Program-made: the position numbers and the translations under genes
Part shown: positions 21,026 to 28,903 of the stretch, piece by piece
How the letters are laid out: every line of letters starts with the position of its first letter
Numbering within the stretch: the stretch's first letter is position 1
Assembly (NCBI GenBank): GCA_900066355.1
Contig: FMEL01000004.1
Coordinates: 52,501-116,500 of the forward strand
DNA: 64,000 nt
Direction: 5' to 3'
Origin: an uncultured Ruminococcus sp.
GTDB taxonomy: Bacteria; Bacillota; Clostridia; Lachnospirales; Lachnospiraceae
Notes under the pieces: model-generated
What the model was told of the DNA's origin: nothing
The model's database searches: none
What the model saw: only the letters and a program-made list of their open reading frames with translations

Positions 21026-21892
21026 ATGTGAATTTTATTTGCAATAGGATCTTCGTTTTTTGCAGGAATCACCGCGATTCTTGCAAAATGTGGAATTCAG
21101 AAAACAGATTCTGATGTGGCGACAGCAGTCAGAACGATCGTGGTGCTTATTTTTTCATGGCTGATGGTGCCTGTAACAGGGACACTATCCGGAATAAAGG
21201 ATATCAGTGGACATACACTTCTTTTTCTTGTTCTGTCCGGGCTGGCGACAGGGGCATCATGGCTGTGCTATTTTCATGCACTTCAGAAGGGGGATATCAA
21301 TAAAGTTGTCCCGATTGATAAGTCCAGTACGATTCTGACGATTTTACTTGCGCTGATTTTTCTTCATGAAGGATTATCATGGGCAAAGGCTGGATGTGTC
21401 TGTCTGATCGGTGTCGGAACGATGATGATGATCACACGAAAAGAAGTAAGTACCGACAATTCAGGGAAAGACGGAAGCTGGCTGATCTATGCGGTATTGT
21501 CGGCTGTCTTTGCGAGCCTGACAGCGATCCTCGGAAAAATCGGTATTTCCGGTGTGGATTCCAACCTTGGAACTGCAATACGAACGACGGTTGTGTTGGT
21601 AATGGCATGGCTGATGGTTTTTATGAAAGGCAAACAGCATGAAGTCAGACAGATTGAGAAAAAGGAGCTTTTGTTTATCGGGCTGTCCGGTATTGCGACA
21701 GGAGCGTCATGGCTTTGCTATTACCGGGCATTGCAGGAAGGACCGGCGAGCGTAGTTGTCCCGATTGACAAGTTGAGCATTCTTGTGACGATTGCATTCT
21801 CGTGGATCGTATTCCATGAGAAACTGACACGGAAATCCGCGGTGGGTGTTGTACTTATTACGGTGGGAACCGTGCTGATGACGATGGTGTAA
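21026..21892 (+). pseudogene. EamA/DMT-family transporter, codon 2 is an in-frame TGA
   Basis: A ten-helix drug/metabolite exporter with two EamA repeats. The duplicated block TGASWLCY...VVPIDK-S is seen in both halves (about 21247-21336 and 21697-21786). The ideal start is ATG 21026 behind GGAGGGG, but the next codon is TGA. The frame then continues without a break as the expected first helix (ILFAIGSSFFAGITAILAKC). TGG to TGA would restore the usual M-W-I-L-F start. No ATG, GTG or TTG exists in frame until GTG 21116, which would remove the first helix. It is either a recent nonsense mutation, a sequencing error, or weak start/readthrough. The body is fully preserved, which argues for recency. 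Confidence 0.8.
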
Positions 21893-21911
21893 AGAATAGG
21901 AGTTAAAGATT

Positions 21912-22454
21912 ATGGGACATTTTTATTTTATAAGACATGGACAGACTGTATGGAATGTTGCGAATAAAATTTGTGGTGCAACAGATATCGAACTGACGGA
22001 AAAAGGACATCAGCAGGCAATTGAGACAGGACAGGAAATTTTGCGACAGGGAATCCACGCAGATGAGATCCTTTATTCTCCGCTGATGCGTGCAGCAGAT
22101 ACAGCAAAACATATTTCGGAGATTGTAGGTATTCCGGCGCGCGTTGAGCCGAGACTGATCGAGCAGAATTTCGGAAAATATGAATCAACTCCGCGAAACG
22201 GAGAAGAGTTCCAGAAGGCAAAACAGCAGTTTGTGACCAGATATGACGGTGGAGAATCCATGCTTCATCTGGCACAGAGAATTTATAATCTGCTCGATGA
22301 AATCCGGGAAGAGTCCGATCATAAAACATATATTCTTGTAGCACATAATGGAATTTCCAGAGTCATCCAGTCGTATTTCTATGAGATGACAAACGAAGAG
22401 TACGCAACTTTCGGGGTTAAAAACTGCGAAGTCAGACGGTTTGATTTTGAATGA
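21912..22454 (+). CDS. Histidine phosphatase family protein
   Basis: A 180-aa cofactor-independent PGM-like phosphatase. FIRHGQTVWNVANKICG holds His9, IELTEKGHQQA follows, and the second histidine is in LVAHNGISRV. The length and motifs fit the broad GpmB/CobC/PhoE group; substrate unknown. The start ATG 21912 follows AGGAG and lies 19 nt after the EamA gene, so the two are probably co-transcribed. It is a different subfamily from the 4233 phosphatase, which has a long insert and CHFG instead of AHNG. Confidence 0.88.
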   Translation: MGHFYFIRHGQTVWNVANKICGATDIELTEKGHQQAIETGQEILRQGIHADEILYSPLMRAADTAKHISEIVGIPARVEPRLIEQNFGKYESTPRNGEEFQKAKQQFVTRYDGGESMLHLAQRIYNLLDEIREESDHKTYILVAHNGISRVIQSYFYEMTNEEYATFGVKNCEVRRFDFE

Positions 22455-22458
22455 TATA

Positions 22459-22487
22459 TTGTAGAGAAGGGCTTGTTATGCTATAAT
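22459..22487 (+). promoter_or_regulatory. Promoter for larE-tcdA
   Basis: TTGTAG (22459-22464), a 17-nt spacer, and extended -10 TGC-TATAAT (22482-22487), 37 nt before the larE start. Confidence 0.7.
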
Positions 22488-22524
22488 ACACACTTGAATA
22501 CTAGGTTAAAAGGAGCGCTTTATA

Positions 22525-23349
22525 GTGACTATTCATGATAAATATAGAGTACTACAGGAGAATCTCAAAGCACTGGGAAGTGTAGCAGTTGCGTTTTCAA
22601 GTGGAGTGGATTCTACATTTCTTCTGAAGGCGGCGCAGGAAGCTCTTGGTGACAAGGTGATCGCGGTTACGGCGAGTTCCTGTTCTTTCCCGAAGAGAGA
22701 ATTAGAAGAAGCAAAAGCATTCTGTGAAAAAAACGGAATCTGCCAGATCATCGTTGAATCCGAAGAGTTGGATATCGACGGTTTTCGACAGAATCCGAAG
22801 AACCGTTGTTATCTGTGCAAACACGAATTGTTTGAGAAAATCTGGGAGATTGCGAAGGAGAACGGCATGAATGCTGTAGCCGAAGGCTCCAATATGGATG
22901 ACAACGGAGATTACCGTCCGGGGCTGATCGCAGTTAAGGAGCTTGGCGTCAGCAGCCCGCTTCGCCAGGCAGAGCTTTCCAAAGCTGAGATCCGCGAACT
23001 GTCCAAAGAAATGGGACTTCCGACCTGGGATAAACAGTCCTTTGCATGTCTTTCTTCACGTTTTGTATATGGAGAAACGATCAATGAGAAAAAGCTTGGA
23101 ATGGTTGATAAAGCGGAGCAGCTTCTTCTTGACATGGGATTCCACCAGGTACGCGTCCGTATTCACGGAAATATCGCAAGAATCGAAGTTCTTCCGGGAG
23201 AGATCACAAAGATTGTTGAAGAAAAAAACAGAATGAAGATTGCATCGAAACTGAAAGAATATGGCTTTGATTATGTAACACTGGATCTTCTGGGTTACCG
23301 TACCGGAAGTATGAACGAAACACTTGAAGATAAGGAGATTAAGAAATAA
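22525..23349 (+). CDS. larE: ATP-dependent sacrificial sulfur transferase LarE
   Basis: A 274-aa PP-loop enzyme of the pathway to the nickel-pincer nucleotide cofactor of lactate racemase. It adenylylates pyridinium-dicarboxylate mononucleotide and inserts sulfur. The PP-loop is AFSSGVDS (residues 24-30; family norm SGGVDS). Cysteines are at 95 and 98 (NRCYLCK) and 175 (SFACLSSR). Cys175 corresponds to the sacrificial Cys176 of the Lactobacillus enzyme. The extra CxxC is the pattern of LarE proteins that bind a [4Fe-4S] cluster and need not be consumed. The GTG start at 22525 lies behind AAAGGAG. No larA, larB or larC is in the window. Confidence 0.92.
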   Translation: MTIHDKYRVLQENLKALGSVAVAFSSGVDSTFLLKAAQEALGDKVIAVTASSCSFPKRELEEAKAFCEKNGICQIIVESEELDIDGFRQNPKNRCYLCKHELFEKIWEIAKENGMNAVAEGSNMDDNGDYRPGLIAVKELGVSSPLRQAELSKAEIRELSKEMGLPTWDKQSFACLSSRFVYGETINEKKLGMVDKAEQLLLDMGFHQVRVRIHGNIARIEVLPGEITKIVEEKNRMKIASKLKEYGFDYVTLDLLGYRTGSMNETLEDKEIKK

Positions 23350-24108
23350 ATGTTGAATCAGTTTTCCAGAACACAGCTTTTATTTGGCAAAGAGGCGATG
23401 GAGAAACTGTCCGGCTCCCGTGTTGCCGTATTTGGCATCGGCGGAGTTGGCGGTTATACTGTCGAGGCACTTGTACGAAGCGGAGTCGGAGCAATTGACC
23501 TGATCGATGATGACAAAGTATGTCTGACAAATCTCAACAGACAGATTATTGCGACCAGAAGTACAATTGGCAAATACAAGGTAGACGTTATGAAAGAACG
23601 TATTCTGGACATCAACCCGAAGGTCGAGGTGAATGTTCATAAATGCTTCTATCTGCCGGAAACAAAGGATGAATTTGATTTTTCGCAGTATTCCTATGTG
23701 GTAGATGCAGTAGATACTGTGACTGCGAAGATTCAGCTTGTCATGGAGGCAAAAGAAGCCGGAGTTCCGATCATCAGCAGCATGGGTGCGGGAAACAAGC
23801 TGGATCCGACAGCTTTTGAAGTGGCTGACATTTATAAAACATCTGTCTGCCCGCTGGCGAAGGTCATGCGGCGTGAATTAAAGAAACGTGGAGTGAAAAA
23901 ACTCAAAGTAGTTTATTCAAAAGAACAGCCGACCAGACCGATTGAAGATATGTCAATCAGCTGTCGTACTAACTGCATCTGTCCTCCGGGAGCTGCACAT
24001 AAATGTACGGAGCGTCGTGATATCCCGGGATCCACTGCATTTGTGCCGTCCGTAGTTGGTCTGATCATTGCAGGAGAAGTGATTAAAGATATTGCTAAAA
24101 CTAAATAA
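23350..24108 (+). CDS. tcdA: tRNA threonylcarbamoyladenosine dehydratase (TcdA/CsdL)
   Basis: A 252-aa E1-like (ThiF/MoeB) enzyme that cyclises t6A37 of tRNAs to ct6A using ATP. It begins with FSRTQLLFGKEAMEKL and the dinucleotide-fold glycines GIGGVGGYTVEAL. The adenylylation-site residues follow (LNRQIIATRSTIGKYK), then SMGAGNKLDPTAF. The Cys-bearing C-terminal segment NCICPPGAAHKC replaces the zinc site of true E1 enzymes. Its start abuts the larE stop directly, and it is followed by a terminator, so larE-tcdA forms a two-gene operon. Confidence 0.92.
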   Translation: MLNQFSRTQLLFGKEAMEKLSGSRVAVFGIGGVGGYTVEALVRSGVGAIDLIDDDKVCLTNLNRQIIATRSTIGKYKVDVMKERILDINPKVEVNVHKCFYLPETKDEFDFSQYSYVVDAVDTVTAKIQLVMEAKEAGVPIISSMGAGNKLDPTAFEVADIYKTSVCPLAKVMRRELKKRGVKKLKVVYSKEQPTRPIEDMSISCRTNCICPPGAAHKCTERRDIPGSTAFVPSVVGLIIAGEVIKDIAKTK

Positions 24109-24121
24109 GTAATCCCTGTTT

Positions 24122-24174
24122 CGGGCTGTTATCTTGCGATATATCGAATGAAATCGCGGATAATGGCCCGTTTT
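24122..24174 (+). terminator. Long-stem terminator after tcdA
   Basis: CGGGCTGTTATC pairs with GATAATGGCCCG, with an inner GCGAT/ATCGC stem, followed by TTTT. Confidence 0.75.
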
Positions 24175-24233
24175 GGACTTGCTTTATATCGTTAAAACGA
24201 ATTAATGATAAGATGAAAATATTGTTTTGACTC

Positions 24234-24260
24234 GTAACTGTGAGGGTACTGAACAGTTAC
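24234..24260 (+). repeat. 27-bp palindromic element (copy 1)
   Basis: GTAACTGT-11 nt-ACAGTTAC. A near-identical 27-bp element lies at 40023-40049, upstream of the first Nik-type operon. Here it lies in the leader of the secreted-protein gene, 30 nt before its start. It could be a dispersed repeat, an operator or an RNA hairpin. Confidence 0.7.
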
Positions 24261-24289
24261 CGTATTTCTATACAAAGGAGAAAGTTCGT

Positions 24290-25603
24290 ATGAGAAGAAA
24301 TAAAAAGAGTAGAATTCTTGCAGTCTTACTTGCTGTGTCCATGTCAGGAAGTTCTGCAGTTTACGCACAGGCAGAGGAAGTAAATAATCCGGATACGGAT
24401 ATCGAGATATGTGGGGAAGAACATGAGATGAAAGAAGTGCAGGTAGTGGAACCTACCTGTACAGAAGCAGGATATGTACTTTGGAAGTGTCAGAGCTGTG
24501 GTTACGAGGAAAAACGTGACCTCAAAAAGGCACTTGGTCATGATCTTGAGGTGGTTTCTACAGAAGAAGCCACAGAAGATACTCCGGGAAAAGTTGTTTA
24601 TAAATGTAAAAGAGAAAAGTGTGATTATACGGAAACCAATATCATTTCTGTAAAAGAACCGGGTACAGACGGAAAAGAAGACAACAAGGATAACGACAAA
24701 GACAATAACCCGGGAAACAATGAAAAGCCGGATGGTCCAGCTGATCCGAACGAAAATGATAAGACGGATAACAATGGTGAGACAAAGCCGGATACCGGAA
24801 ATGAATCCGACGAAGATTCTGATAAGACAGAGGAACCAGCGGTTGACGAAGAAGAACTCCCGGATGTTGATGAAGAATATGCAACTTATGCTTCTTCCAC
24901 TTCCACAGAAGTTGTAGCAGAATATGATCCGACAACAGCTTCTCACACGATTAAAGTAACAAAAGATGCAAAGCATCCAGAGGAAGTCGAGGAGATCGAA
25001 GGTAAAACTGTCGCGGACAACACTGCCAGAATCAGCAGAGATGAACAGGGAAACATTACGGATCTGGCGATATCTACAGAGATTGAAAAAATCAAAAATG
25101 GATTTTCACTTACCAGTGAAGCGAAAACGTTGAAATCTATTTCCATCATAAATGCGAAAGATCTGTCAAATGACTGGTTTACTTTAAATGCAGGCAAAAC
25201 GGCAGGTGAACTTGGAATTCATGTGGAGTATGAAAAGGATAAAATTACTCTGACTCTGACGGAAAACAATAAAATGCTGAATATTGTAAAGGTTATAGAG
25301 GATGAAACTACGATTACAATGAAAACTTCGACCGGCGGAAGTTTTGTGATCAGAAAAAATCTTCAGAAGTTTTCAACAGATCTTGACGGTGCAGTTAAGG
25401 GAACAAAGAACCGGATCGTACTGAAAGGTACAGAAGGTGCGAAACCATCTGTGGAACTGTCTTATGTGAAAGAAACTGAAAATAAAGAAAACGCTGAAGA
25501 CTCTGCAAATGCAGATGAAAATGCAAATGAAGAACATTACTGGATCAGAGCTTATAACGATGAGGTGGAAGATCCAATTGTGATTACTGTTTATAAGAAA
25601 TGA
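24290..25603 (+). CDS. Secreted protein with Cys module and acidic linker
   Basis: A 437-aa protein. The start is ATG 24290, 9 nt after AAAGGAG; the open frame upstream is the untranslated leader. A basic N-terminus and signal peptide (ILAVLLAVSMSGSSAVYAQA) is followed by a Cys module (PTCTEAGYVLWKCQSCGYEE, then a second pair CKREKCDY). The same 'TCTEAG..C..CG..GH' module occurs in both giant secreted proteins. A long Asp/Asn/Pro/Glu linker (about residues 125-195) and a C-terminal domain (~200-437) of predicted beta structure without recognisable motifs complete it. No anchor is seen. An envelope or adhesion role is a guess. Confidence 0.8.
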   Translation: MRRNKKSRILAVLLAVSMSGSSAVYAQAEEVNNPDTDIEICGEEHEMKEVQVVEPTCTEAGYVLWKCQSCGYEEKRDLKKALGHDLEVVSTEEATEDTPGKVVYKCKREKCDYTETNIISVKEPGTDGKEDNKDNDKDNNPGNNEKPDGPADPNENDKTDNNGETKPDTGNESDEDSDKTEEPAVDEEELPDVDEEYATYASSTSTEVVAEYDPTTASHTIKVTKDAKHPEEVEEIEGKTVADNTARISRDEQGNITDLAISTEIEKIKNGFSLTSEAKTLKSISIINAKDLSNDWFTLNAGKTAGELGIHVEYEKDKITLTLTENNKMLNIVKVIEDETTITMKTSTGGSFVIRKNLQKFSTDLDGAVKGTKNRIVLKGTEGAKPSVELSYVKETENKENAEDSANADENANEEHYWIRAYNDEVEDPIVITVYKK

Positions 25604-25609
25604 AAAATT

Positions 25610-25645
25610 AACGGGGCATATCAAAGCGATATGCCCCGTTGATTT
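25610..25645 (+). terminator. Bidirectional terminator between convergent genes
   Basis: AACGGGGCATATC-AAAGC-GATATGCCCCGTT is a 13-bp perfect stem. T-rich sequence on the plus side and AAAAATT before it allow it to serve both the secreted-protein gene and the convergent pyruvate kinase gene. Confidence 0.9.
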
Positions 25646-27069
25646 TAGTATTCGCCTACAACTGTAGCTTTAAGAAGGTTGGTGTTTCCGGAACGTCCAA
25701 GCGGAACTCCGACAGTCAGAACAACAACATCGCCTTTTTTTACATAGCCGTTTTCTTCGGCAGCTTCTGTGGCGTGAAGGAGAAGGATCTCCATGCTGTA
25801 TTCTTCTTTTGTAAGGATCGGAGCAACACCCCATACCATGTTTAACTGACGCCATGTACGTTCATCCGGAGTACATGCAATGATCTGGCATCCTGGACGA
25901 TATTTGGAAACCATGCGTGCAGTGTTGCCGGAACGGGTAACTGCGATGATGGCTTTTGCATTCAGATCGATGGCTGTCATGCAGGTAGCATGAGAGATCG
26001 CTGTTGTTACGTTGGTCGTGTCACCTTTTGTACGAACACTGAACTGTTGGTTGTATTCAACATCTGCTTCTGTACGGCGGGCAATCTTGACCATCGTCTT
26101 GAGTGCTTCAATCGGATATTTACCGGCAGCAGTTTCACCGGAAAGCATGATCGCACTTGTTCCCTGATAGATGGCATTGGCAACGTCTGTAGTCTCTGCA
26201 CGTGTCGGACGTGGATTCTTGATCATGGAATCCAGCATCTGAGTTGCTGTGATGACCTGTTTGCCGGCACTGTATACTTTGGCAATAATATCTTTCTGAA
26301 TAACCGGAACATCTTCAAGCGGGATCTCAACACCCATATCACCACGGGCAATCATGATACCGTCTGCGGCTTCGATGATACTGTCGATGTTGTCAACACC
26401 CTGCTGGTTCTCGATCTTTGCGATGATCTTAATGTCGTGGCCGCCATTTTTTTCGAGGATATCGCGGATCTCTTTGACATCGGCTGCTGTTCTGGTGAAG
26501 GAAGCAGCGATGAAATCATATCCTTCTTTGATACCGAAAAGGATATCGTCATGGTCTTTCGGGCTGATAAATGGCATATTTACCTCTACGCCCGGAAGGT
26601 TTACACCTTTTTTGTTGCCGAGGACACCACCATTTATAACGGTACAGACAATGTCATGACCTTTGATCTTTTTGACTTCAAGTCCGATCAGACCATCATC
26701 GATCAGAATGCTGTTGCCAGGTTTGACATCTTTATATAAATCCTTGTAGGTAACAGAAACGATTTTTTCATTTCCTTCGATCTCATCTGCAGTCAGAGTA
26801 AATTCCTGACCTTCCTTCAGAGTGATCTTTCCATCTGCAAATTCGCAGATACGAATTTCAGGACCTTTTGTATCGAGAAGCGCTGCAACTGGTTTGTTAA
26901 GACGTGTGCGGATTTCTTTTAATTTATCAATACGGCCTTTCTGTTCATCGTGTAAACCATGAGAGAAGTTAAAACGTGCTACATTCATTCCTTCTTTAAT
27001 TAATTCTTCCAGAACACCGTCTTTGTCAGTAGACGGACCAAGGGTACAGATAATTTTTGTTTTGCGCAT
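25645..27069 (-). CDS. pyk: Pyruvate kinase
   Basis: A 474-aa enzyme for the last step of glycolysis (phosphoenolpyruvate + ADP to pyruvate + ATP). Seen motifs: TKIICTLGPST at the N-terminus, VARFNFSHG, LLDTKGPEIR, the active-site lysine region IIAKIENQQGV, MIARGDMGVEIP, and TRAETTDVANAI. The length matches the short form without the extra C-terminal PEP-utiliser domain found in Bacillus-type enzymes. The start at 27069 follows GGAGGAA on the minus strand, with a good promoter 40-65 nt upstream. It is monocistronic by position. Confidence 0.96.
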   Translation of the reverse strand: MRKTKIICTLGPSTDKDGVLEELIKEGMNVARFNFSHGLHDEQKGRIDKLKEIRTRLNKPVAALLDTKGPEIRICEFADGKITLKEGQEFTLTADEIEGNEKIVSVTYKDLYKDVKPGNSILIDDGLIGLEVKKIKGHDIVCTVINGGVLGNKKGVNLPGVEVNMPFISPKDHDDILFGIKEGYDFIAASFTRTAADVKEIRDILEKNGGHDIKIIAKIENQQGVDNIDSIIEAADGIMIARGDMGVEIPLEDVPVIQKDIIAKVYSAGKQVITATQMLDSMIKNPRPTRAETTDVANAIYQGTSAIMLSGETAAGKYPIEALKTMVKIARRTEADVEYNQQFSVRTKGDTTNVTTAISHATCMTAIDLNAKAIIAVTRSGNTARMVSKYRPGCQIIACTPDERTWRQLNMVWGVAPILTKEEYSMEILLLHATEAAEENGYVKKGDVVVLTVGVPLGRSGNTNLLKATVVGEY

Positions 27070-27106
27070 TCAAATTCCTCCTACTTTTCCTAAAAAATAC
27101 ACCTTT

Positions 27107-27134
27107 ATTCTAACATATAATTTTCATTGTACAA
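27107..27134 (-). promoter_or_regulatory. Promoter of pyk
   Basis: On the minus strand: TTGTAC, a 16-nt spacer, and extended -10 TGT-TAGAAT, located 38 nt before the start codon. Confidence 0.6.
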
Positions 27135-27177
27135 GTTAAGTTTTTGATAAAATACATGTTAAATTTATAACATAATA

Positions 27178-27218
27178 TCAAAGATTGTGAGAGCAGTTTA
27201 ATACAAAACAATCTTTGA
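27178..27218. repeat. 11-bp inverted repeat between pyk and the ClC gene
   Basis: TCAAAGATTGT (27178-27188) and ACAATCTTTGA (27208-27218) are perfect arms around a 19-nt loop. They lie between the pyk promoter and the ClC terminator. It may back up termination or bind a regulator. Confidence 0.5.
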
Positions 27219-27221
27219 GAT

Positions 27222-27268
27222 CTAAAATGAAAGAAGCCGCCATACCAGTTTAAAATCTGGTATGACGG
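27222..27268 (-). terminator. Terminator overlapping the 3' end of the ClC gene
   Basis: On the minus strand CCGTCATACCAG pairs with CTGGTATGGCGG, followed by CTTCTTTCATTTT. The stop codon lies in the loop. Confidence 0.75.
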
Positions 27269-28545
27269 TTGATATATTTTGCCTTATATTTAGAATATAC
27301 GATCGTCTGATCTTTATACAGTCCGTAATAACCGGAAACAGCATAGCTGATGGAAACTGCGATCAGATAATAGGAAACACCACGGAATCCGAAGAGTTCA
27401 AATGCGATCAGGATTGAGGTGATCGGGCAGTTGGTAACACCGCAGAAAAGTGCTGCCATTCCGGCGGCCGCGCAGATAGACGGGGAAAGTCCTATCAGAT
27501 GCCCCATGAGACATCCGAAAGTTGCGCCGATGCAGAACGACGGAACAATCTCACCACCGCGGAATCCGGCACGCATGGTCAGCGCGGTCAGAAGAATTTT
27601 CCAGAAGAAATCCAGTGGACGCGTCTGTCCCTCTTCAATGGCAAGCTCGATCAGATTGTTGCCTGCGCCCATGTAATCAGTAGTTCGTAAAAGCAAAGTG
27701 ATCGCAATGATGATCGCACTGGCGGTAGCAATACGAATATAGGGGTTCTTGAAATATTTCATGTAAAGTTTGCTGATTCCCTGCAATGTCATGCAGAAAA
27801 TGATACTGATCGCGGCACACGCGACAGCGACGAGAACCATTTTCAGACCGGTTTCCACAGTAAGATCCGGAATATCTACAACGTGAAAAGATTCTGGATG
27901 GATTCCGAAGTTGGCAGCAAATTCCGAAGCAATAATAGAAGATATCACGCATGGAACCAGTGCTGCATAGTACATGATACCGACGCTGACTACTTCCATG
28001 GAAAAAACAGCCGCAGCCATCGGAGTACCGAAAACAGCAGAGAAAGCAGCGCTCATTCCACACATGACCATGACGTGACGGTCTTCTTCGTCGAGACGGA
28101 ACCAGCTTCCGAGCTGATTACCGATGCTTCCGCCAAGCTGGATCGCTGCACCTTCACGTCCGGCAGAACCACCGGCAAAGTGTGTCAGGATCGTAGAAAT
28201 GAAAATCAGCGGAGCAGAATGGAAGGGAACGTCATCCTGTGAGCGGATGGTGGAAAGTACCTGATTGGTGCCGCCATCGTCCTGTCCGAGTTTCTGATAG
28301 AGAAAGACGATGACAAGGCCGGCAGCGGGCAGCAGAAAGAACACCCAGAAGTGTTCCGTGCGGTAAGTTGTAACAAATTTCAGTGCCCGTGCAAAAAGAC
28401 TGCTGATGAAACCGACCGTCAGTCCGGTCAGGACTGCGAGAAGCAGCCACTTGATCAGATTTGTCATGTCATACTGGATGTGCCCGGCGTAATAGTGCAG
28501 ATCGTGAGTTTTTTCCGGATTTTTATTATCCTGTGTGTTGTTCAT
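27250..28545 (-). CDS. ClC-family anion channel/transporter
   Basis: A 431-aa polytopic membrane protein. ATG 28545 is chosen because GGGGGAG sits just upstream; the longer frame begins with TTG inside that site. Core ClC motifs are GREGA (residues 129-133, norm GREGP), MSAAFSAVFGTPMAAAVFSMEV, and GGEIVPSF. The first selectivity motif GSGIP is replaced by GGTNQ (91-95). No CBS domains are present. The altered first motif and the GREG(T/A) plus GNNLIE pattern are reminiscent of the fluoride/proton ClC-F branch. Substrate is therefore uncertain between chloride and fluoride. It has a minus-strand terminator of its own. Confidence 0.88.
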   Translation of the reverse strand: MNNTQDNKNPEKTHDLHYYAGHIQYDMTNLIKWLLLAVLTGLTVGFISSLFARALKFVTTYRTEHFWVFFLLPAAGLVIVFLYQKLGQDDGGTNQVLSTIRSQDDVPFHSAPLIFISTILTHFAGGSAGREGAAIQLGGSIGNQLGSWFRLDEEDRHVMVMCGMSAAFSAVFGTPMAAAVFSMEVVSVGIMYYAALVPCVISSIIASEFAANFGIHPESFHVVDIPDLTVETGLKMVLVAVACAAISIIFCMTLQGISKLYMKYFKNPYIRIATASAIIIAITLLLRTTDYMGAGNNLIELAIEEGQTRPLDFFWKILLTALTMRAGFRGGEIVPSFCIGATFGCLMGHLIGLSPSICAAAGMAALFCGVTNCPITSILIAFELFGFRGVSYYLIAVSISYAVSGYYGLYKDQTIVYSKYKAKYINRHTRF

Positions 28546-28618
28546 AAGCTCCCCCAAAAGTTAAATAGTGTTTTGCATATTCCCGAAGTATTTTTGTTTA
28601 TATCAGGACATGCAACAA

Positions 28619-28648
28619 ACGGTTCCGGGAAATATTCTGCGGAACCGT
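28619..28648 (-). terminator. Hairpin after copA
   Basis: On the minus strand ACGGTTCCG pairs with CGGAACCGT, followed by a short T-rich tract (TTTGTTG). It lies 36 nt beyond the copA stop. Confidence 0.55.
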
Positions 28649-28684
28649 CTGATGATTGTACCTATAAGTCGGTATGGTTTGGTA

Positions 28685-28903
28685 TTACTCCTGAGTAATT
28701 CCTGTAACCTCATATCCTGCTTCTTTGATCGTAGCGCGGATCTTGTCTTCGTCAACTCTTTCCGGTGCTGTGAAAACAGTTGTGTTGCTTTCATGGGAAG
28801 ATACGACATCTTCTGCGCCGAAAGCTTTTTTGATTGCTTCATTTACATGTGCTTCGCAGTGTCCGCACATCATTCCTTCTACATTAACTGTAACTTTTAC
28901 CAT
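28685..28903 (-). CDS. CopZ-like copper chaperone from an internal start in copA
   Basis: An in-frame ATG at 28903 preceded by AAAAGGAG with a 7-nt spacer, one of the best ribosome sites in the region, lies inside the copA frame. It would yield a free 72-aa HMA protein (MVKVTVNVEGMMCGHCEAHV...) of exactly CopZ length. The preceding copA codons are AT-rich and look like a former intergenic spacer, so copA and copZ may have fused by loss of a stop while keeping the second start. A stand-alone product is inferred, not seen. Confidence 0.5.
   Translation of the reverse strand: MVKVTVNVEGMMCGHCEAHVNEAIKKAFGAEDVVSSHESNTTVFTAPERVDEDKIRATIKEAGYEVTGITQE

Noticed and set aside
25990..26739. 249-codon plus-strand frame opposite pyk
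   Set aside because: Antisense shadow of a well-conserved pyruvate kinase; no plausible start signal and a Cys/Phe-rich composition typical of antisense frames.
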